In this document: one piece after another, positions 1 to 8,309 of the stretch
How the letters are laid out: every line of letters starts with the position of its first letter
Position numbering within the stretch: the stretch's first letter is position 1
DNA from: Roseococcus microcysteis
GTDB lineage: Bacteria > Pseudomonadota > Alphaproteobacteria > Acetobacterales > Acetobacteraceae
Assembly: GCF_014764365.1 (NCBI RefSeq)
Contig: NZ_CP061718.1
Location: 2,620,501-2,684,500 of the forward strand
Length of the DNA stretch: 64,000 nucleotides
Direction: 5' to 3'
The notes under the pieces: model-generated
Databases searched by the model: none
What the model was told of the DNA's origin: nothing
The model's input: the letters and a program-made list of their open reading frames with translations, nothing else
Made by a program: the position numbers and the translations under genes

Positions 1-1
1 C

Positions 2-154
2 ACCGCCCAGCTGGCGCTGACCTATCTGCCGCCCTTCCAGCTGCTGTTCGAGACGGCGCCGCTGGGCTGGCGCGAGGGCGCCATCGTGCTGGGGATGGGT
101 GTCGTCCTGCTGCTGGTGGTGGAGGCGGAGAAGCGGCTGCGGCCCGGGCGGTGA
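2..154 (+). CDS. P-type cation-transporting ATPase, C-terminal end (partial)
   Basis: Only the last 50 residues lie in the window; the gene enters from the left edge. The tail reads as two hydrophobic stretches around a short loop (LTYLPPFQLLFETAPLGW, then a Val/Leu-rich helix ending VVEAEKRLRPGR). This is the usual ending of the Cation_ATPase_C domain in calcium- or magnesium-type P-type ATPases, where a Phe-x-Thr-x-Pro loop precedes the last transmembrane helix and a basic cytoplasmic tail. The phosphorylation and nucleotide domains are outside the window, so the transported ion cannot be judged. Confidence 0.7.
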   Translation, partial: TAQLALTYLPPFQLLFETAPLGWREGAIVLGMGVVLLLVVEAEKRLRPGR

Positions 155-164
155 ACCTTGCGCC

Positions 165-455
165 TCAATAACGCGGGCGCGGCGGATTGATCTGCCGCTC
201 CAGCAGGATTTGCGGCGGGGGCATGTAGGGCGGCCAGGGGCTTTGCGGGCGGAGTTCCTGGCTGGGGCAGCTGGGGCGCAGCGTGCCGCAATCCCAGCGG
301 TAGCCATCCGGCAGCCCCGTCAGGCTGCCGCCGCGTTCGAAGCGGCACTCGCACATGCGCCCGGCCTGGCAGGAGACGGTGCCAAGCCGCGCCGCGTCAC
401 AGACGGGCTGGGCGAAGGCCGGGGTGGCGAGAAGCAGCAGGAGAAGCGCGCGCAT
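165..455 (-). CDS. small secreted cysteine-rich hypothetical protein
   Basis: This 96-residue protein has a clear Sec signal peptide (MRALLLLLLATPAFA, cleavage after AFA) and a short mature part with six cysteines, including a C-E-C pair, and a Pro-rich C-terminus. The pattern suggests a periplasmic, disulfide-bonded protein. I chose the ATG at 455 because the longer reading would need a TTG seven codons earlier and would spoil the signal peptide. I recognise no family. It runs convergently towards the P-type ATPase tail and lies downstream of the HD-domain gene. Confidence 0.55.
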   Translation of the reverse strand: MRALLLLLLATPAFAQPVCDAARLGTVSCQAGRMCECRFERGGSLTGLPDGYRWDCGTLRPSCPSQELRPQSPWPPYMPPPQILLERQINPPRPRY

Positions 456-489
456 CCGCGCAGCATGCGCGCGCAAAGCTGAAGAAAAA

Positions 490-1038
490 TTACCCGCGCA
501 GGCAGCGCCGCACCGCCGGCATGAAATGCGCCACGGGCGGCGTTTCCAGCCCCTTCACCTTCGCCTGTTCGTCATAGCGGCGCAGCTGCACGGCCTCGGC
601 ATATTGCGGCAGGGCCTCGAATGCCGCGACCTCCTCGGCCGACATCGGGCCGCCCTGCAATTCCAGGCTGCGGACGCTGTCGGGGGCGAGCTTGGCGAAG
701 TAATCCGCCTCCTTGGCGCAGAGATAGCGCTTGGCGGCGACGTGCAGCCGCACCGGCTCCGTCACCTCCGGCCCGAAATGCGCGGCGAGGAATTCCTGCC
801 CCACCTCCTCATGCCGGTCGTCAATGCCGCGTTCGGCGGGGTTCTCGCCCAGATGATGCACCATGTGGCCGATGTCGTGCAGCAGGGCGGCGACGACCAG
901 CGCCTCGGGCTGGCCCTCGCGCTCGGCCAGCCAGGCGGCCTGGAGGGCGTGCTGCTGCTGGTTCACGCCGCTGAGGCCATAGGCGCCATTGGCGTTGTGT
1001 TCGAGCAGGCGCTGGATGTCGCTGGCGATGTCGGTCAT
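490..1038 (-). CDS. HD-domain protein of the PhnZ/phosphonate-associated oxygenase type
   Basis: This 182-residue all-alpha HD-fold protein has H30, H54-D55, H58, H76 and H99, and HD is followed by IGHM. The spacing matches the metal ligands of PhnZ, the mixed-valent di-iron oxygenase that cleaves 2-amino-1-hydroxyethylphosphonate. Y20 sits where PhnZ has its substrate-gating Tyr24, but the position of PhnZ Glu27 appears to be Ser23, so the substrate may differ. No phosphonate gene is adjacent. The ATG at 1038 gives a start equivalent to PhnZ; longer readings add an unrelated basic tail. The family assignment is solid and the substrate is open. Confidence 0.75.
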   Translation of the reverse strand: MTDIASDIQRLLEHNANGAYGLSGVNQQQHALQAAWLAEREGQPEALVVAALLHDIGHMVHHLGENPAERGIDDRHEEVGQEFLAAHFGPEVTEPVRLHVAAKRYLCAKEADYFAKLAPDSVRSLELQGGPMSAEEVAAFEALPQYAEAVQLRRYDEQAKVKGLETPPVAHFMPAVRRCLRG

Positions 1039-1122
1039 GGCTGGCCCTTCACGAGAATTCCTCCGGATGTCTAGGCACCTCGCATGACGCGGCGATGACA
1101 GGCGCATGCCCGGCGCATGACA

Positions 1123-2169
1123 TCACCCCGCGATCCCACGCGCCACCGCCCGCGCCGCGCGCGTGACACCGGCCAGCGTGGCGGAGGCCATGCCCGTCCA
1201 GTCGCCATAGCCCAGCAGCCAGAGGCGGGGTTCCGCAAGGCTGCGCCCTTCCGCGTCCACCCGCACCAGCCCATCCGCCTCGACCACGCCCAGCGGCACC
1301 ACGTGCGACAGGGCGGGGCGGAAGCCGGTGCACCAGATGATGGCGTCGGCCGGGATGCGCGTGCCATCGGGCCATACCGCCGCCTCCGCCTCCAGCCGCG
1401 CGAAGGGCGGGCGCGAGACCAGCACGCCGCGCGCCCGCGCCTCGCGCACCGGCGGCACGGCCACGATGTTGCCCAGGCCGCCCAGCTGCGGCGGCGGTGG
1501 CTTGCCCTCGCGCTCGGCCTGCCAGCGGGCGGTGGCGCGTTCGAACAGCACGCGTCCGTCCACGTCATCGGGCAGGAAGACGGGGTCGCGCTCCGTGATC
1601 CAGGTGCAGCTTGCGGCGTGGCGCGAGACCTCGGCCAGGATCTGCGCGCCGGAATTGCCGCCGCCCACCACCAGCACGGATTGCCCGGCGAAGGGCTCCG
1701 GCCGGCGGTAATGGGCGGAATGGAGCTGCACGCCACGGAATTCCGCGCGGCCGGGCAGGTCGGGGATGAAGGGCGCGGCCCAGGTGCCGGTGGCGCTGAT
1801 GACGTGACGGGCCTGGGCCGTGGCGCCCTCGGCCTCCACCACCAGCGCCTCCGTGCCGGCGCGCACCGCCGTCACGCGGCGCGGGCGGCGCACTGGAAGG
1901 GAATAGCGCGCCTCATAGGCCGCGAGATACGCCACCACCGCATCGCGCGGCGGATAGCCGCCGCCCTCCGGCGCCGGCATGGGCCAACCGGGCAGGGAGG
2001 AATGCGCGGCAGGCGAGAACAGCGTCAGCGAATCCCAGGCGCGCGGCCAGGCGCCGCCTGGTGTTTCGCCCTCATCCCAGATCTCGAAGGAAAGAGCGGT
2101 GCGGCGGAGGAAATACCCCGCCGCCAGCCCCGCCTGCCCGCCCCCGATGACGAGGACGTCCAGCTTCAA
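1123..2169 (-). CDS. NAD(P)-binding flavoprotein, CzcO/monooxygenase-like
   Basis: This 348-residue protein has two Rossmann motifs. [12 protein letters not shown] near the N-terminus binds FAD, and [12 protein letters not shown] in the middle binds NAD(P)H. WCTGFRP and a C-terminal [13 protein letters not shown] segment are typical of the flavin monooxygenase/CzcO-like group. The start must be a TTG at 2169, which overlaps the TGA stop of the upstream decarboxylase gene (TTGA), so the two are translationally coupled. The substrate is unknown. CzcO is named after a metal-resistance locus, but no metal genes lie nearby. The partner suggests oxidation of an amine or aldehyde, which is inference. 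Confidence 0.72.
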   Translation of the reverse strand: MKLDVLVIGGGQAGLAAGYFLRRTALSFEIWDEGETPGGAWPRAWDSLTLFSPAAHSSLPGWPMPAPEGGGYPPRDAVVAYLAAYEARYSLPVRRPRRVTAVRAGTEALVVEAEGATAQARHVISATGTWAAPFIPDLPGRAEFRGVQLHSAHYRRPEPFAGQSVLVVGGGNSGAQILAEVSRHAASCTWITERDPVFLPDDVDGRVLFERATARWQAEREGKPPPPQLGGLGNIVAVPPVREARARGVLVSRPPFARLEAEAAVWPDGTRIPADAIIWCTGFRPALSHVVPLGVVEADGLVRVDAEGRSLAEPRLWLLGYGDWTGMASATLAGVTRAARAVARGIAG

Positions 2170-3392
2170 TAGGCGCGCCCAGCGGCCATCTCCGGCGCCG
2201 CCCCCTCCCGCGCCTCGGCCACGGCGGCGCGCAGGTCGGCGAGGTATTCCTCCGCCACCTCCGCGTGCAGCGGGTTGAGGTGGAGGTGGATGCCATCCGG
2301 CTCCGCCTGGCGCGACACCAGCCAGCCGCGCCCATCCATCGCCGTCGCGATGCGGCCGATGGCCAGCGCCTTGTCCGTGCTGCGATAGACGATGATGGCG
2401 TGATTGCCCGGCAGCACCTCCAGCCCCGGAATGGCGGCCACGCCGGCGGCGATGGTGGCGCGCGCGTCCATGATGCGCCGCGCGCAGTCGAGGTAGCCGG
2501 CCTCGCCCAGATGCATCATCACCGCCCAGGCCGCCGCCACCGCGCCGCCAGGCCGCGTGCCCTGCGCGGTGTAGGCGGCATAGGTGCCGCGCGCCCAGGC
2601 GCTGCTCTCGAAGCGGTGGTGCTGACGCAGCGCGGCGTCGCGCACCAGCAGCAGCGAGGCGCCCTTGGGCGCCATGCCGTGCTTGTGGATGTCCGCGCTG
2701 ATGGAGGTGACGCCGGGCACCGAGAAGTCCCATGCCGGCACATCCGCGCCCAGCTTCGACAGGAAGGGGTTGAGGAAGCCGCCCACGCAGGCATCCACAT
2801 GCAGCCAGAGATCATGCTGTTGCGCGAGTTGACCCAGCGCCTCGATGCGATCAATCCCGCCGAAGGGGTAGTTGGGCGCGGAACCGACCAGCGCGATGGT
2901 GTCGTAGTCCACCGCCGCCGCCATCGCCATCACGTCGCTGCGGCGTTCGCGGTCCACCGCCACGCGGCGCACCTCTATGCCGAGATACCAGGCGGCGCGG
3001 TCGAAGGTGAGGTGCGCCGTGTCCGGGATCACGATGTTGGGGTTGGATTTCCCCGCGCGCTCCCGCGCCGCCAGCAATGCGAGAAAAATGCTCTCGCTGC
3101 CGCCGGAGGTGAAGCTGCCCGCCGCCCCCTCGGGCGCGTGCATGAGGGAGAGCGCCATCTCCACCACCTCGCCCTCCAGCTTCGCGAGGGAGGGGAAGGC
3201 CCGCTGGCCGAGATTGTTCTCGGTCCAGAAGGTCATGTAGGCCTCCTGCTGGAGGCGCTCCAGCGCCTCGTCCAGGTAATAGAAGAACACCGCCAGCCGG
3301 CCGCGCCGCCAGGAATAGTCGCGGGACTTCGCCTCCTGCAGGGCCTGCTTCAGGGCGGGCCAGTCCTGGCCTTGGGCGGGCAATGCGCGCAT
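2166..3392 (-). CDS. PLP-dependent group II decarboxylase, sphingosine-1-phosphate lyase-like
   Basis: This 408-residue type I fold PLP enzyme shows the family hallmarks in order: [14 protein letters not shown] (phosphate cup), [12 protein letters not shown] (Asp pairing with the PLP ring nitrogen) and [14 protein letters not shown] with the Schiff-base lysine K237. The [11 protein letters not shown] signature is closest to eukaryotic and bacterial sphingosine-1-phosphate lyases and related amino-acid decarboxylases (glutamate/aspartate/tyrosine). The true substrate could be an amino acid or a phosphorylated long-chain base. It is co-transcribed and overlaps by four bases with the flavoprotein gene, and is divergent from gnd with only 57 bases between. 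Confidence 0.8.
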   Translation of the reverse strand: MRALPAQGQDWPALKQALQEAKSRDYSWRRGRLAVFFYYLDEALERLQQEAYMTFWTENNLGQRAFPSLAKLEGEVVEMALSLMHAPEGAAGSFTSGGSESIFLALLAARERAGKSNPNIVIPDTAHLTFDRAAWYLGIEVRRVAVDRERRSDVMAMAAAVDYDTIALVGSAPNYPFGGIDRIEALGQLAQQHDLWLHVDACVGGFLNPFLSKLGADVPAWDFSVPGVTSISADIHKHGMAPKGASLLLVRDAALRQHHRFESSAWARGTYAAYTAQGTRPGGAVAAAWAVMMHLGEAGYLDCARRIMDARATIAAGVAAIPGLEVLPGNHAIIVYRSTDKALAIGRIATAMDGRGWLVSRQAEPDGIHLHLNPLHAEVAEEYLADLRAAVAEAREGAAPEMAAGRAY

Positions 3393-3449
3393 TGGCTTTC
3401 CTCCTCTTTGCCGGCATCACATCATGCGGAGAACGGCGGGGGAAGCGCG

Positions 3450-4406
3450 ATGCGCCTGGGAATGGTCGGTTTGGGACGGATGGGGGCCAACCTGCTGCGG
3501 CGGGCCATGCGCGCGGGCATCCCGGGCGCGGGCTTCGACCGCGACGCGGCGGCGGTGGCGGCGGTGGTGGCGGAGGGCGCCGAGGGTGCGGACAGCCTGG
3601 CCGCGCTGGTGGCGGCCCTGCCCGCCCCGCGCCTCGTCTGGGTGATGCTGCCCGCGGGCGAGCCCACGGAGGCCGCGCTGCGCGAACTCCACAGCCTGCT
3701 CTCGCCCGGCGACGTGGTGATCGAGGGCGGCAACTCCTTCTGGAAGGACAGCGCCCGCCGCGCGGCCGAGGCGCGCGCGCATGGGCTGCACTACCTCGAC
3801 ATCGGCACCTCCGGCGGCGTCTGGGGGCTGGAGCGCGGCTATTGCCTAATGATCGGCGGCGAAGCGGAGGTGGTGGCGCGGCTCGACCCCCTCTTCGTCG
3901 CCCTCGCCCCCGGCGAGGCCGCCGCATCCCCGACGCCCGGCCGCGCCGGAGACCCGCGCCCGCCGCGCGGCTATGTGCATTGCGGCCCCAACGGCGCGGG
4001 GCACTACGCCAAGATGGTCCATAACGGGATCGAATACGGGATGATGCAGGCCATGGCCGAGGGGCTGGACCTGCTGCGCCGCGCCCCCGCGCCCCTGGAC
4101 TTTGCCCTCGAGGACGTGACCGAGGCCTGGCGCCGCGGCAGCGTCGTGGCCTCCTGGCTGCTGGACCTGACGGCCCAGGCCCTGGCGCAGGACCCGGACC
4201 TGTCCACCTATTCCGGCCGTGTGGGCGACAGCGGCGAGGGGCGCTGGACGGTGGACACGGCCGTGGAGAACGGCGTGCCCGTGCCCGTGCTGGCCGCCAG
4301 CCTCTTCGCCCGCTTCCGCAGCCGGGGCGAGGAGAATTTCGCCGACAAGGCGCTGAGCGCGATGCGGAAGGGCTTCGGGGGGCATCTTGAGCCGCCCAAG
4401 CCATGA
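3450..4406 (+). CDS. gnd: 6-phosphogluconate dehydrogenase, decarboxylating (short NAD-type)
   Basis: This 318-residue enzyme oxidises 6-phosphogluconate to ribulose-5-phosphate and CO2. It begins with the dinucleotide motif MRLGMVGLGRMGANL and has the GGNSFWKDS and DIGTSGGVWGL substrate loops, followed by the catalytic H-x-G-P-N-G-A-G-H-Y-x-K-M-V-H-N-G-I-E segment. The length fits the short (about 300-330 residue) bacterial class rather than the 470-residue dimeric type. The gene overlaps gntK by four bases, which suggests an operon that takes gluconate through 6-phosphogluconate into the pentose phosphate route. Confidence 0.92.
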   Translation: MRLGMVGLGRMGANLLRRAMRAGIPGAGFDRDAAAVAAVVAEGAEGADSLAALVAALPAPRLVWVMLPAGEPTEAALRELHSLLSPGDVVIEGGNSFWKDSARRAAEARAHGLHYLDIGTSGGVWGLERGYCLMIGGEAEVVARLDPLFVALAPGEAAASPTPGRAGDPRPPRGYVHCGPNGAGHYAKMVHNGIEYGMMQAMAEGLDLLRRAPAPLDFALEDVTEAWRRGSVVASWLLDLTAQALAQDPDLSTYSGRVGDSGEGRWTVDTAVENGVPVPVLAASLFARFRSRGEENFADKALSAMRKGFGGHLEPPKP

Positions 4407-4882
4407 CTCGTCGGCTGCTGGTGATGGGCGTCTCCGGCTCGGGAAAATCCAGCTTCGGCGCCGCGCTCGCCGAGGCGCTGTCCCTCCCCTTCGCCGATGC
4501 GGACGCCTTCCACCCGCCCGCCAACATCGCGAAGATGAAGGCCGGCACGCCGCTGACCGACGAGGACCGCTGGCCCTGGCTCGACGCGTTGGGCGCCTGG
4601 CTGGCGGCGCAACCCGGCGTGGTGGCGTGCTCGGCGCTCAAGCGCGCCTATCGCGACCGGCTGCGCCAGGCCGCGCCGAGCCTGCGCCTGATCTACCTTG
4701 AAGGCGCGCCGGCGCTCATCGCCGCCCGGCAATCGGCCCGCCCCGGCCATTTCATGCCGGCCAGCCTGATGGCCAGCCAGTTCGCCACCCTCGAACCCCC
4801 GGGCGCCGAGGAAAACCCCCTGGTGCTGGACGTGGCCGAACCGCTGGAACGACTCATCGCGCGGGCCCAAGAATCCCTGTAG
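4403..4882 (+). CDS. gntK: gluconokinase
   Basis: This 159-residue carbohydrate kinase phosphorylates gluconate to 6-phosphogluconate. Its P-loop GVSGSGKSS is at residues 9-17, then [29 protein letters not shown], the GntK substrate-binding stretch, and the [13 protein letters not shown] motif. The length is normal for the family. It starts inside the end of gnd (ATGA overlap), so its product is the substrate of its operon partner. Gluconate metabolism fits acetic acid bacteria and relatives. Confidence 0.93.
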   Translation: MTRRLLVMGVSGSGKSSFGAALAEALSLPFADADAFHPPANIAKMKAGTPLTDEDRWPWLDALGAWLAAQPGVVACSALKRAYRDRLRQAAPSLRLIYLEGAPALIAARQSARPGHFMPASLMASQFATLEPPGAEENPLVLDVAEPLERLIARAQESL

Positions 4883-4910
4883 AATCGCATCAAATCCCAG
4901 GGAGGGCCGA

Positions 4911-6560
4911 ATGGCCGACAGCTACGTCCATGGCGCCTCGTCCACGCCCCTGTTCGGCGAGACGATCGGCACGCATTTCACCCGCGCGGCGCGGCAATTC
5001 GCCGACCGCCCGGCCCTCATCGTTCGCCACCAGGGCGTGCGCTGGACCTATGGGGAAATGCTGCGCCGCGCCGAGGATGTGGCCGCCAACCTGCTGGCAC
5101 TCGGCCTCAAGCCCGGCGACCGCATCGGCATCTGGTCGCCCAACAACAGCGAATGGGCCCTGACGCAATACGCCACCGCGCTGGCGGGGCTGATCCTGGT
5201 GAACATCAACCCGGCCTATCGGCTGACGGAAGTCGAATACGCGCTGAACAAGGCGGGTTGCGCCGCCATCATCACGGCCACGCGCTTCAAGACCTCCGAA
5301 TACGTCACCATGCTGGAGGTGCTGGGGGCGGAGAAACTGCCCCTGCTGCGCCACCGCATCCAGATCGGCGCCGAGACCCACAAGGGCTACCTGAATTTCT
5401 CCGCGCTGATGGAGCCGGCCAGCGACGCCGCCCGCGCGCATCTGCATGAGGTCTCGGCCACGCTGCAATGCGACGACCCCATCAACATCCAATTCACCTC
5501 CGGCACCACCGGCGCGCCGAAGGGCGCCACGCTGACGCACCACAACATCCTGAACAACGGCTTCTTCATCGGCGAGGCGCAGCGCTTCACCGAGCAGGAC
5601 GTGGTGTGCATCCCGGTGCCGCTCTACCACTGCTTCGGCATGGTGCTGGGCAACCTCGCCTGCACCACGCATGGCGCCGCCATCGTCTATCCCGGCGAGG
5701 GCTTCGACCCGCTGGCCACGCTGGAGGCCGTGCAGGCGGAACGCTGCACCGCCCTCTACGGCGTGCCCACCATGTTCATCGCGCAGCTCAACCACCCGGA
5801 CTTCGCCAAGTTCGACCTGACGACGCTGCGCACCGGCATCATGGCGGGCTCGCCCTGCCCCATTGAGGTGATGCGCCGCGCCATCAACGACATGCACATG
5901 CGCGAGGTCACCATCGCCTATGGCATGACCGAGACCAGCCCCGTCAGCTTCCAGTCCAGCACGACGGACAGCATCGAGCGCCGCGTCTCCACCGTCGGCC
6001 GCATCCACCCGCATGTGGAGGTGAAGATCGTGGACGCGGAGGGCCGCATCGTGCCGCGCGGCACGCCGGGCGAACTCTGCACCCGCGGCTATTCGGTGAT
6101 GCAGGGCTATTGGGGCGACCCCGAGCGTACGGCGGAAGCGATCGACGCCGCGCGCTGGATGCACACCGGGGACCTGGCCGTGATCGACGAGGAGGGCTTC
6201 TGCAACATCGTCGGCCGCATCAAGGACCTCGTCATCCGCGGCGGCGAGAATATCTACCCGCGCGAGGTGGAGGAATTCCTCTTCCGCCACCCCAAGGTGG
6301 CCGAGGTGCAGGTGGTGGGCGTGCCCGACACCAAGTTCGGCGAGGAGCTCTGCGCCTGGATCCGCCTCAAGCCCGGCGAGAGCGCGACGGCGGAAGAGAT
6401 CCGCGCCTACTGCCAGGGCCAGATCGCCCACTACAAGATTCCCCGCTACGTGAAGTTCGTTGAGGAATTCCCGATGACCGTCACCGGCAAGGTGCAGAAA
6501 TTCCTGATGCGCGAACGCATGATCGAGGAGCTGGGCCTCGTGGTGGAAAAGACCGCCTGA
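4911..6560 (+). CDS. acyl-CoA synthetase, AMP-forming (fatty-acid CoA ligase family)
   Basis: This 549-residue adenylate-forming enzyme activates a carboxylic acid as acyl-AMP and then acyl-CoA. It has the phosphate loop [11 protein letters not shown] near residue 195, AYGMTETSP (A5), [14 protein letters not shown] (A7), the hinge region [21 protein letters not shown] (A8) and the catalytic lysine in TVTGKVQK near residue 525. It is the FadD/ACSF2-like medium-chain subgroup by overall sequence look; the acid itself is not deducible. A good AGGGAGG-type ribosome binding site (GGGAGGG) precedes the ATG. It follows gntK by 28 bases. Confidence 0.88.
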   Translation: MADSYVHGASSTPLFGETIGTHFTRAARQFADRPALIVRHQGVRWTYGEMLRRAEDVAANLLALGLKPGDRIGIWSPNNSEWALTQYATALAGLILVNINPAYRLTEVEYALNKAGCAAIITATRFKTSEYVTMLEVLGAEKLPLLRHRIQIGAETHKGYLNFSALMEPASDAARAHLHEVSATLQCDDPINIQFTSGTTGAPKGATLTHHNILNNGFFIGEAQRFTEQDVVCIPVPLYHCFGMVLGNLACTTHGAAIVYPGEGFDPLATLEAVQAERCTALYGVPTMFIAQLNHPDFAKFDLTTLRTGIMAGSPCPIEVMRRAINDMHMREVTIAYGMTETSPVSFQSSTTDSIERRVSTVGRIHPHVEVKIVDAEGRIVPRGTPGELCTRGYSVMQGYWGDPERTAEAIDAARWMHTGDLAVIDEEGFCNIVGRIKDLVIRGGENIYPREVEEFLFRHPKVAEVQVVGVPDTKFGEELCAWIRLKPGESATAEEIRAYCQGQIAHYKIPRYVKFVEEFPMTVTGKVQKFLMRERMIEELGLVVEKTA

Positions 6561-6618
6561 TTGACGCAGCGGCCGGGCGGGCGGAAAACCGGCGCGAATT
6601 CGCACCGGAGCCCGCCCC

Positions 6619-7335
6619 ATGCCGCTTTCGCCCGAGACCAAGTCCGCGCTGGAGAAGATCACCACCGCGACGCTGACCACCGTGCTGCTGAAGAAGGGGC
6701 TGCGCTCCGTCTGGATGCGCGGCGCCGCGCCCTTCACCCCGGCCGCGCAAGGCAAGCGCCTGGTGGGCGAGGCCTTCACGCTGCGCTTCGTCCCCGCGCG
6801 CGAGGACCTGGCCACCCCCGCCTCCTGGTCCAACCCCATCTCCACCCGCGCCGCCATCGAGGCGATGCCCGAGGGCGTGATCGCGGTGGCCGACGCCATG
6901 GGCGTCACGGATGCCGGCATCTTCGGGGACATCCTCTGCGCGCGGCTGGCCAAGCGCGGCGTCACCGCCCTGGTGACCGACGGCGCGGTGCGTGACGTGG
7001 CGGGCGTGAACTCCACCGGCCTGCCCGTGTGGTGCGCCGGCGGCGCGGCCCCGCCCTCCGTCGCCAGCCTCACCTTCGTGGCTTGGCAGGAGCCCATCGG
7101 CTGCGGCGGCGTGGCCGTGTTCCCCGGTGACATCATCGTGGCCGATGCCGATGGCTGCGTGCTGATCCCGGCCGACATCGTGGACGCCGTGACCACCGAG
7201 GCGATCGAGCAGGAGCGCCTGGAAGGCTGGATCATGAAGCAGGTGGATGCGGGCATGGCCCTGCCCGGCCTCTACCCGGCCAATGCCGAGAACAAGGCGC
7301 GCTACGAGGCGGACAAGGCCGCTGGCCGCGCCTGA
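6619..7335 (+). CDS. RraA-family protein (aldolase/demethylmenaquinone methyltransferase-like fold)
   Basis: This 238-residue protein carries the RraA fold signature G-D-x(n)-A-x-x-G-V-x-A-L-V-T-D-G-A-V-R-D, ending in the R-D pair that binds the substrate carboxylate and divalent metal in 4-hydroxy-4-methyl-2-oxoglutarate/4-carboxy-4-hydroxy-2-oxoadipate aldolases. The protein is longer than E. coli RraA (about 160 residues) at both ends, so an aldolase or related lyase is more likely than an RNase E inhibitor. Its last four codons and stop lie in the first copy of a 29-base tandem repeat. Confidence 0.75.
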   Translation: MPLSPETKSALEKITTATLTTVLLKKGLRSVWMRGAAPFTPAAQGKRLVGEAFTLRFVPAREDLATPASWSNPISTRAAIEAMPEGVIAVADAMGVTDAGIFGDILCARLAKRGVTALVTDGAVRDVAGVNSTGLPVWCAGGAAPPSVASLTFVAWQEPIGCGGVAVFPGDIIVADADGCVLIPADIVDAVTTEAIEQERLEGWIMKQVDAGMALPGLYPANAENKARYEADKAAGRA

Positions 7336-7407
7336 CGGCGCGGGGGGCCGCTGGCCGCGCCTGACGGCGCGGGGGGCCGCTGGCCGCGCCTGAAGGCGCG
7401 GGGGCGG
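7321..7407. repeat. three tandem copies of a 29-base GC-rich unit
   Basis: The unit starts GCTGGCCGCGCCTGACGG and runs 7321-7349, 7350-7378 and 7379-7407. The first two copies are identical; the third has one internal change (GACGG to GAAGG) and a diverged end. The first copy contains the last codons and TGA stop of the RraA-family gene, so the stop was duplicated with the unit. Each unit can fold on itself (GCCGCGCC with GGCGCGG) and may act as a transcription end. Confidence 0.9.
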
Positions 7408-7422
7408 CTGGCGATGCCAGAC

Positions 7423-7459
7423 GTTACCCTAGCTTTCCAGTAAGGGAATCCTGGGTAAC
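7423..7459. promoter_or_regulatory. inverted repeat GTTACCC/GGGTAAC upstream of lipoprotein gene
   Basis: GTTACCC at 7423-7429 is matched exactly by GGGTAAC at 7453-7459, with 23 bases between. The stretch is noticeably less GC-rich than its surroundings and lies 30 bases before the lipoprotein start. It could be an operator or a stem in the leader RNA. No protein can be assigned to it from sequence alone. Confidence 0.4.
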
Positions 7460-7488
7460 ATGACGGCGTCATCGGGTAGGAAACGACC

Positions 7489-7902
7489 ATGAAGCAGCTC
7501 ATCGCCGCCGGGGTTCTCGCCGCCTCCACCCTGCTCGCGGCCTGCGTGCCGCAGCAGGGGCCCACCGTGGTCCAGCCCGTCTATGTGGCACCGGTGCAGC
7601 AACAGGTGGTGCCCTTTCGGCCCGCCCCCGGCTGTGACACGCGCTTCCGCATCGCCAACCAGTCGGGCCTGACGGTGCGCGAACTGTATTTCAGCCCGTC
7701 GGCCATCAATGCCTGGGGGCGTGACCAACTGGGCAGCTCCATGCTGCCGCCCGGCCGCTTCGTGAACTACCAGGCCGCCAACGCCACCCGCTACGACTTC
7801 CGCGTGGTGTGGGTGAATGGCCGCGCGGCGGAGCTGCGGGGCGTGAACATCTGCGCCGCCAGCCAGGTGACCATCCGCAATGGCGGGCTGAGCGCGTTCT
7901 GA
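7489..7902 (+). CDS. small lipoprotein, hypothetical
   Basis: This 137-residue protein has a lipoprotein signal peptide, MKQLIAAGVLAASTLLAAC, with the lipobox LAAC and acylated Cys19. A Pro/Gln/Val-rich linker follows, then a compact domain with two cysteines that could pair. The region RIANQSGLTVRELYFSPS resembles small beta-sandwich domains seen in alphaproteobacterial envelope proteins, but I do not recognise a named family. It probably sits on the periplasmic face of a membrane. It lies five bases before the thioesterase gene. Confidence 0.75.
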   Translation: MKQLIAAGVLAASTLLAACVPQQGPTVVQPVYVAPVQQQVVPFRPAPGCDTRFRIANQSGLTVRELYFSPSAINAWGRDQLGSSMLPPGRFVNYQAANATRYDFRVVWVNGRAAELRGVNICAASQVTIRNGGLSAF

Positions 7903-7907
7903 CCGGC

Positions 7908-8309
7908 ATGCGGAGCGAATATCCCTTCTGGACGGAAGAAAAGCTCCGCATCCAGGACACCGACTTCAACGGGCATGTGAACAACGCCTCCATCGCGGCG
8001 TTGTGCGAGGCCGGGCGCGGCGACATCATCTGCGCCGTTTCCGGCCTGCCGCACGAACGCGGCATGGCGTCGGCCTTGCGGAAGGTGTCCATCGAATACC
8101 TGGCCGAGATCTTCTATCCCGGCCAGGTGCGCATCGGCAGCGCCATCGCGCGGGTGGGGAATTCCTCCATCACCATCGCGCAGGGGCTGTTCAAGGATGA
8201 GACCTGCTTCGCCACGGCCGAAAGCGTGATCGTGTTCATCGACCGCGAGACGCGCCGCCCCGCGCCCATGCCGGAGGCCTGGCGCGCGGGGTATTCCAGG
8301 CTCGGCTAA
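7908..8309 (+). CDS. acyl-CoA thioesterase, 4HBT hotdog family
   Basis: This 133-residue single-domain hotdog protein has RIQDTDFNGHVNNASIAALCEAGR, the 4-hydroxybenzoyl-CoA thioesterase motif in which the Asp of D-x-D/N-x-x-G-H-V-N-N acts as the catalytic residue. It hydrolyses an acyl-CoA to acid and CoA; chain length is unknown. The ATG at 7908 gives the normal family N-terminus. Its 3' end overlaps convergently with the asparaginase-like gene by four bases. Confidence 0.85.
   Translation: MRSEYPFWTEEKLRIQDTDFNGHVNNASIAALCEAGRGDIICAVSGLPHERGMASALRKVSIEYLAEIFYPGQVRIGSAIARVGNSSITIAQGLFKDETCFATAESVIVFIDRETRRPAPMPEAWRAGYSRLG

Noticed and set aside
4890-7256. 788-residue minus-strand frame opposite the acyl-CoA ligase and RraA-family genes
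   Set aside because: It is a His/Gly/Ala-rich shadow; both plus-strand genes are complete with catalytic motifs.
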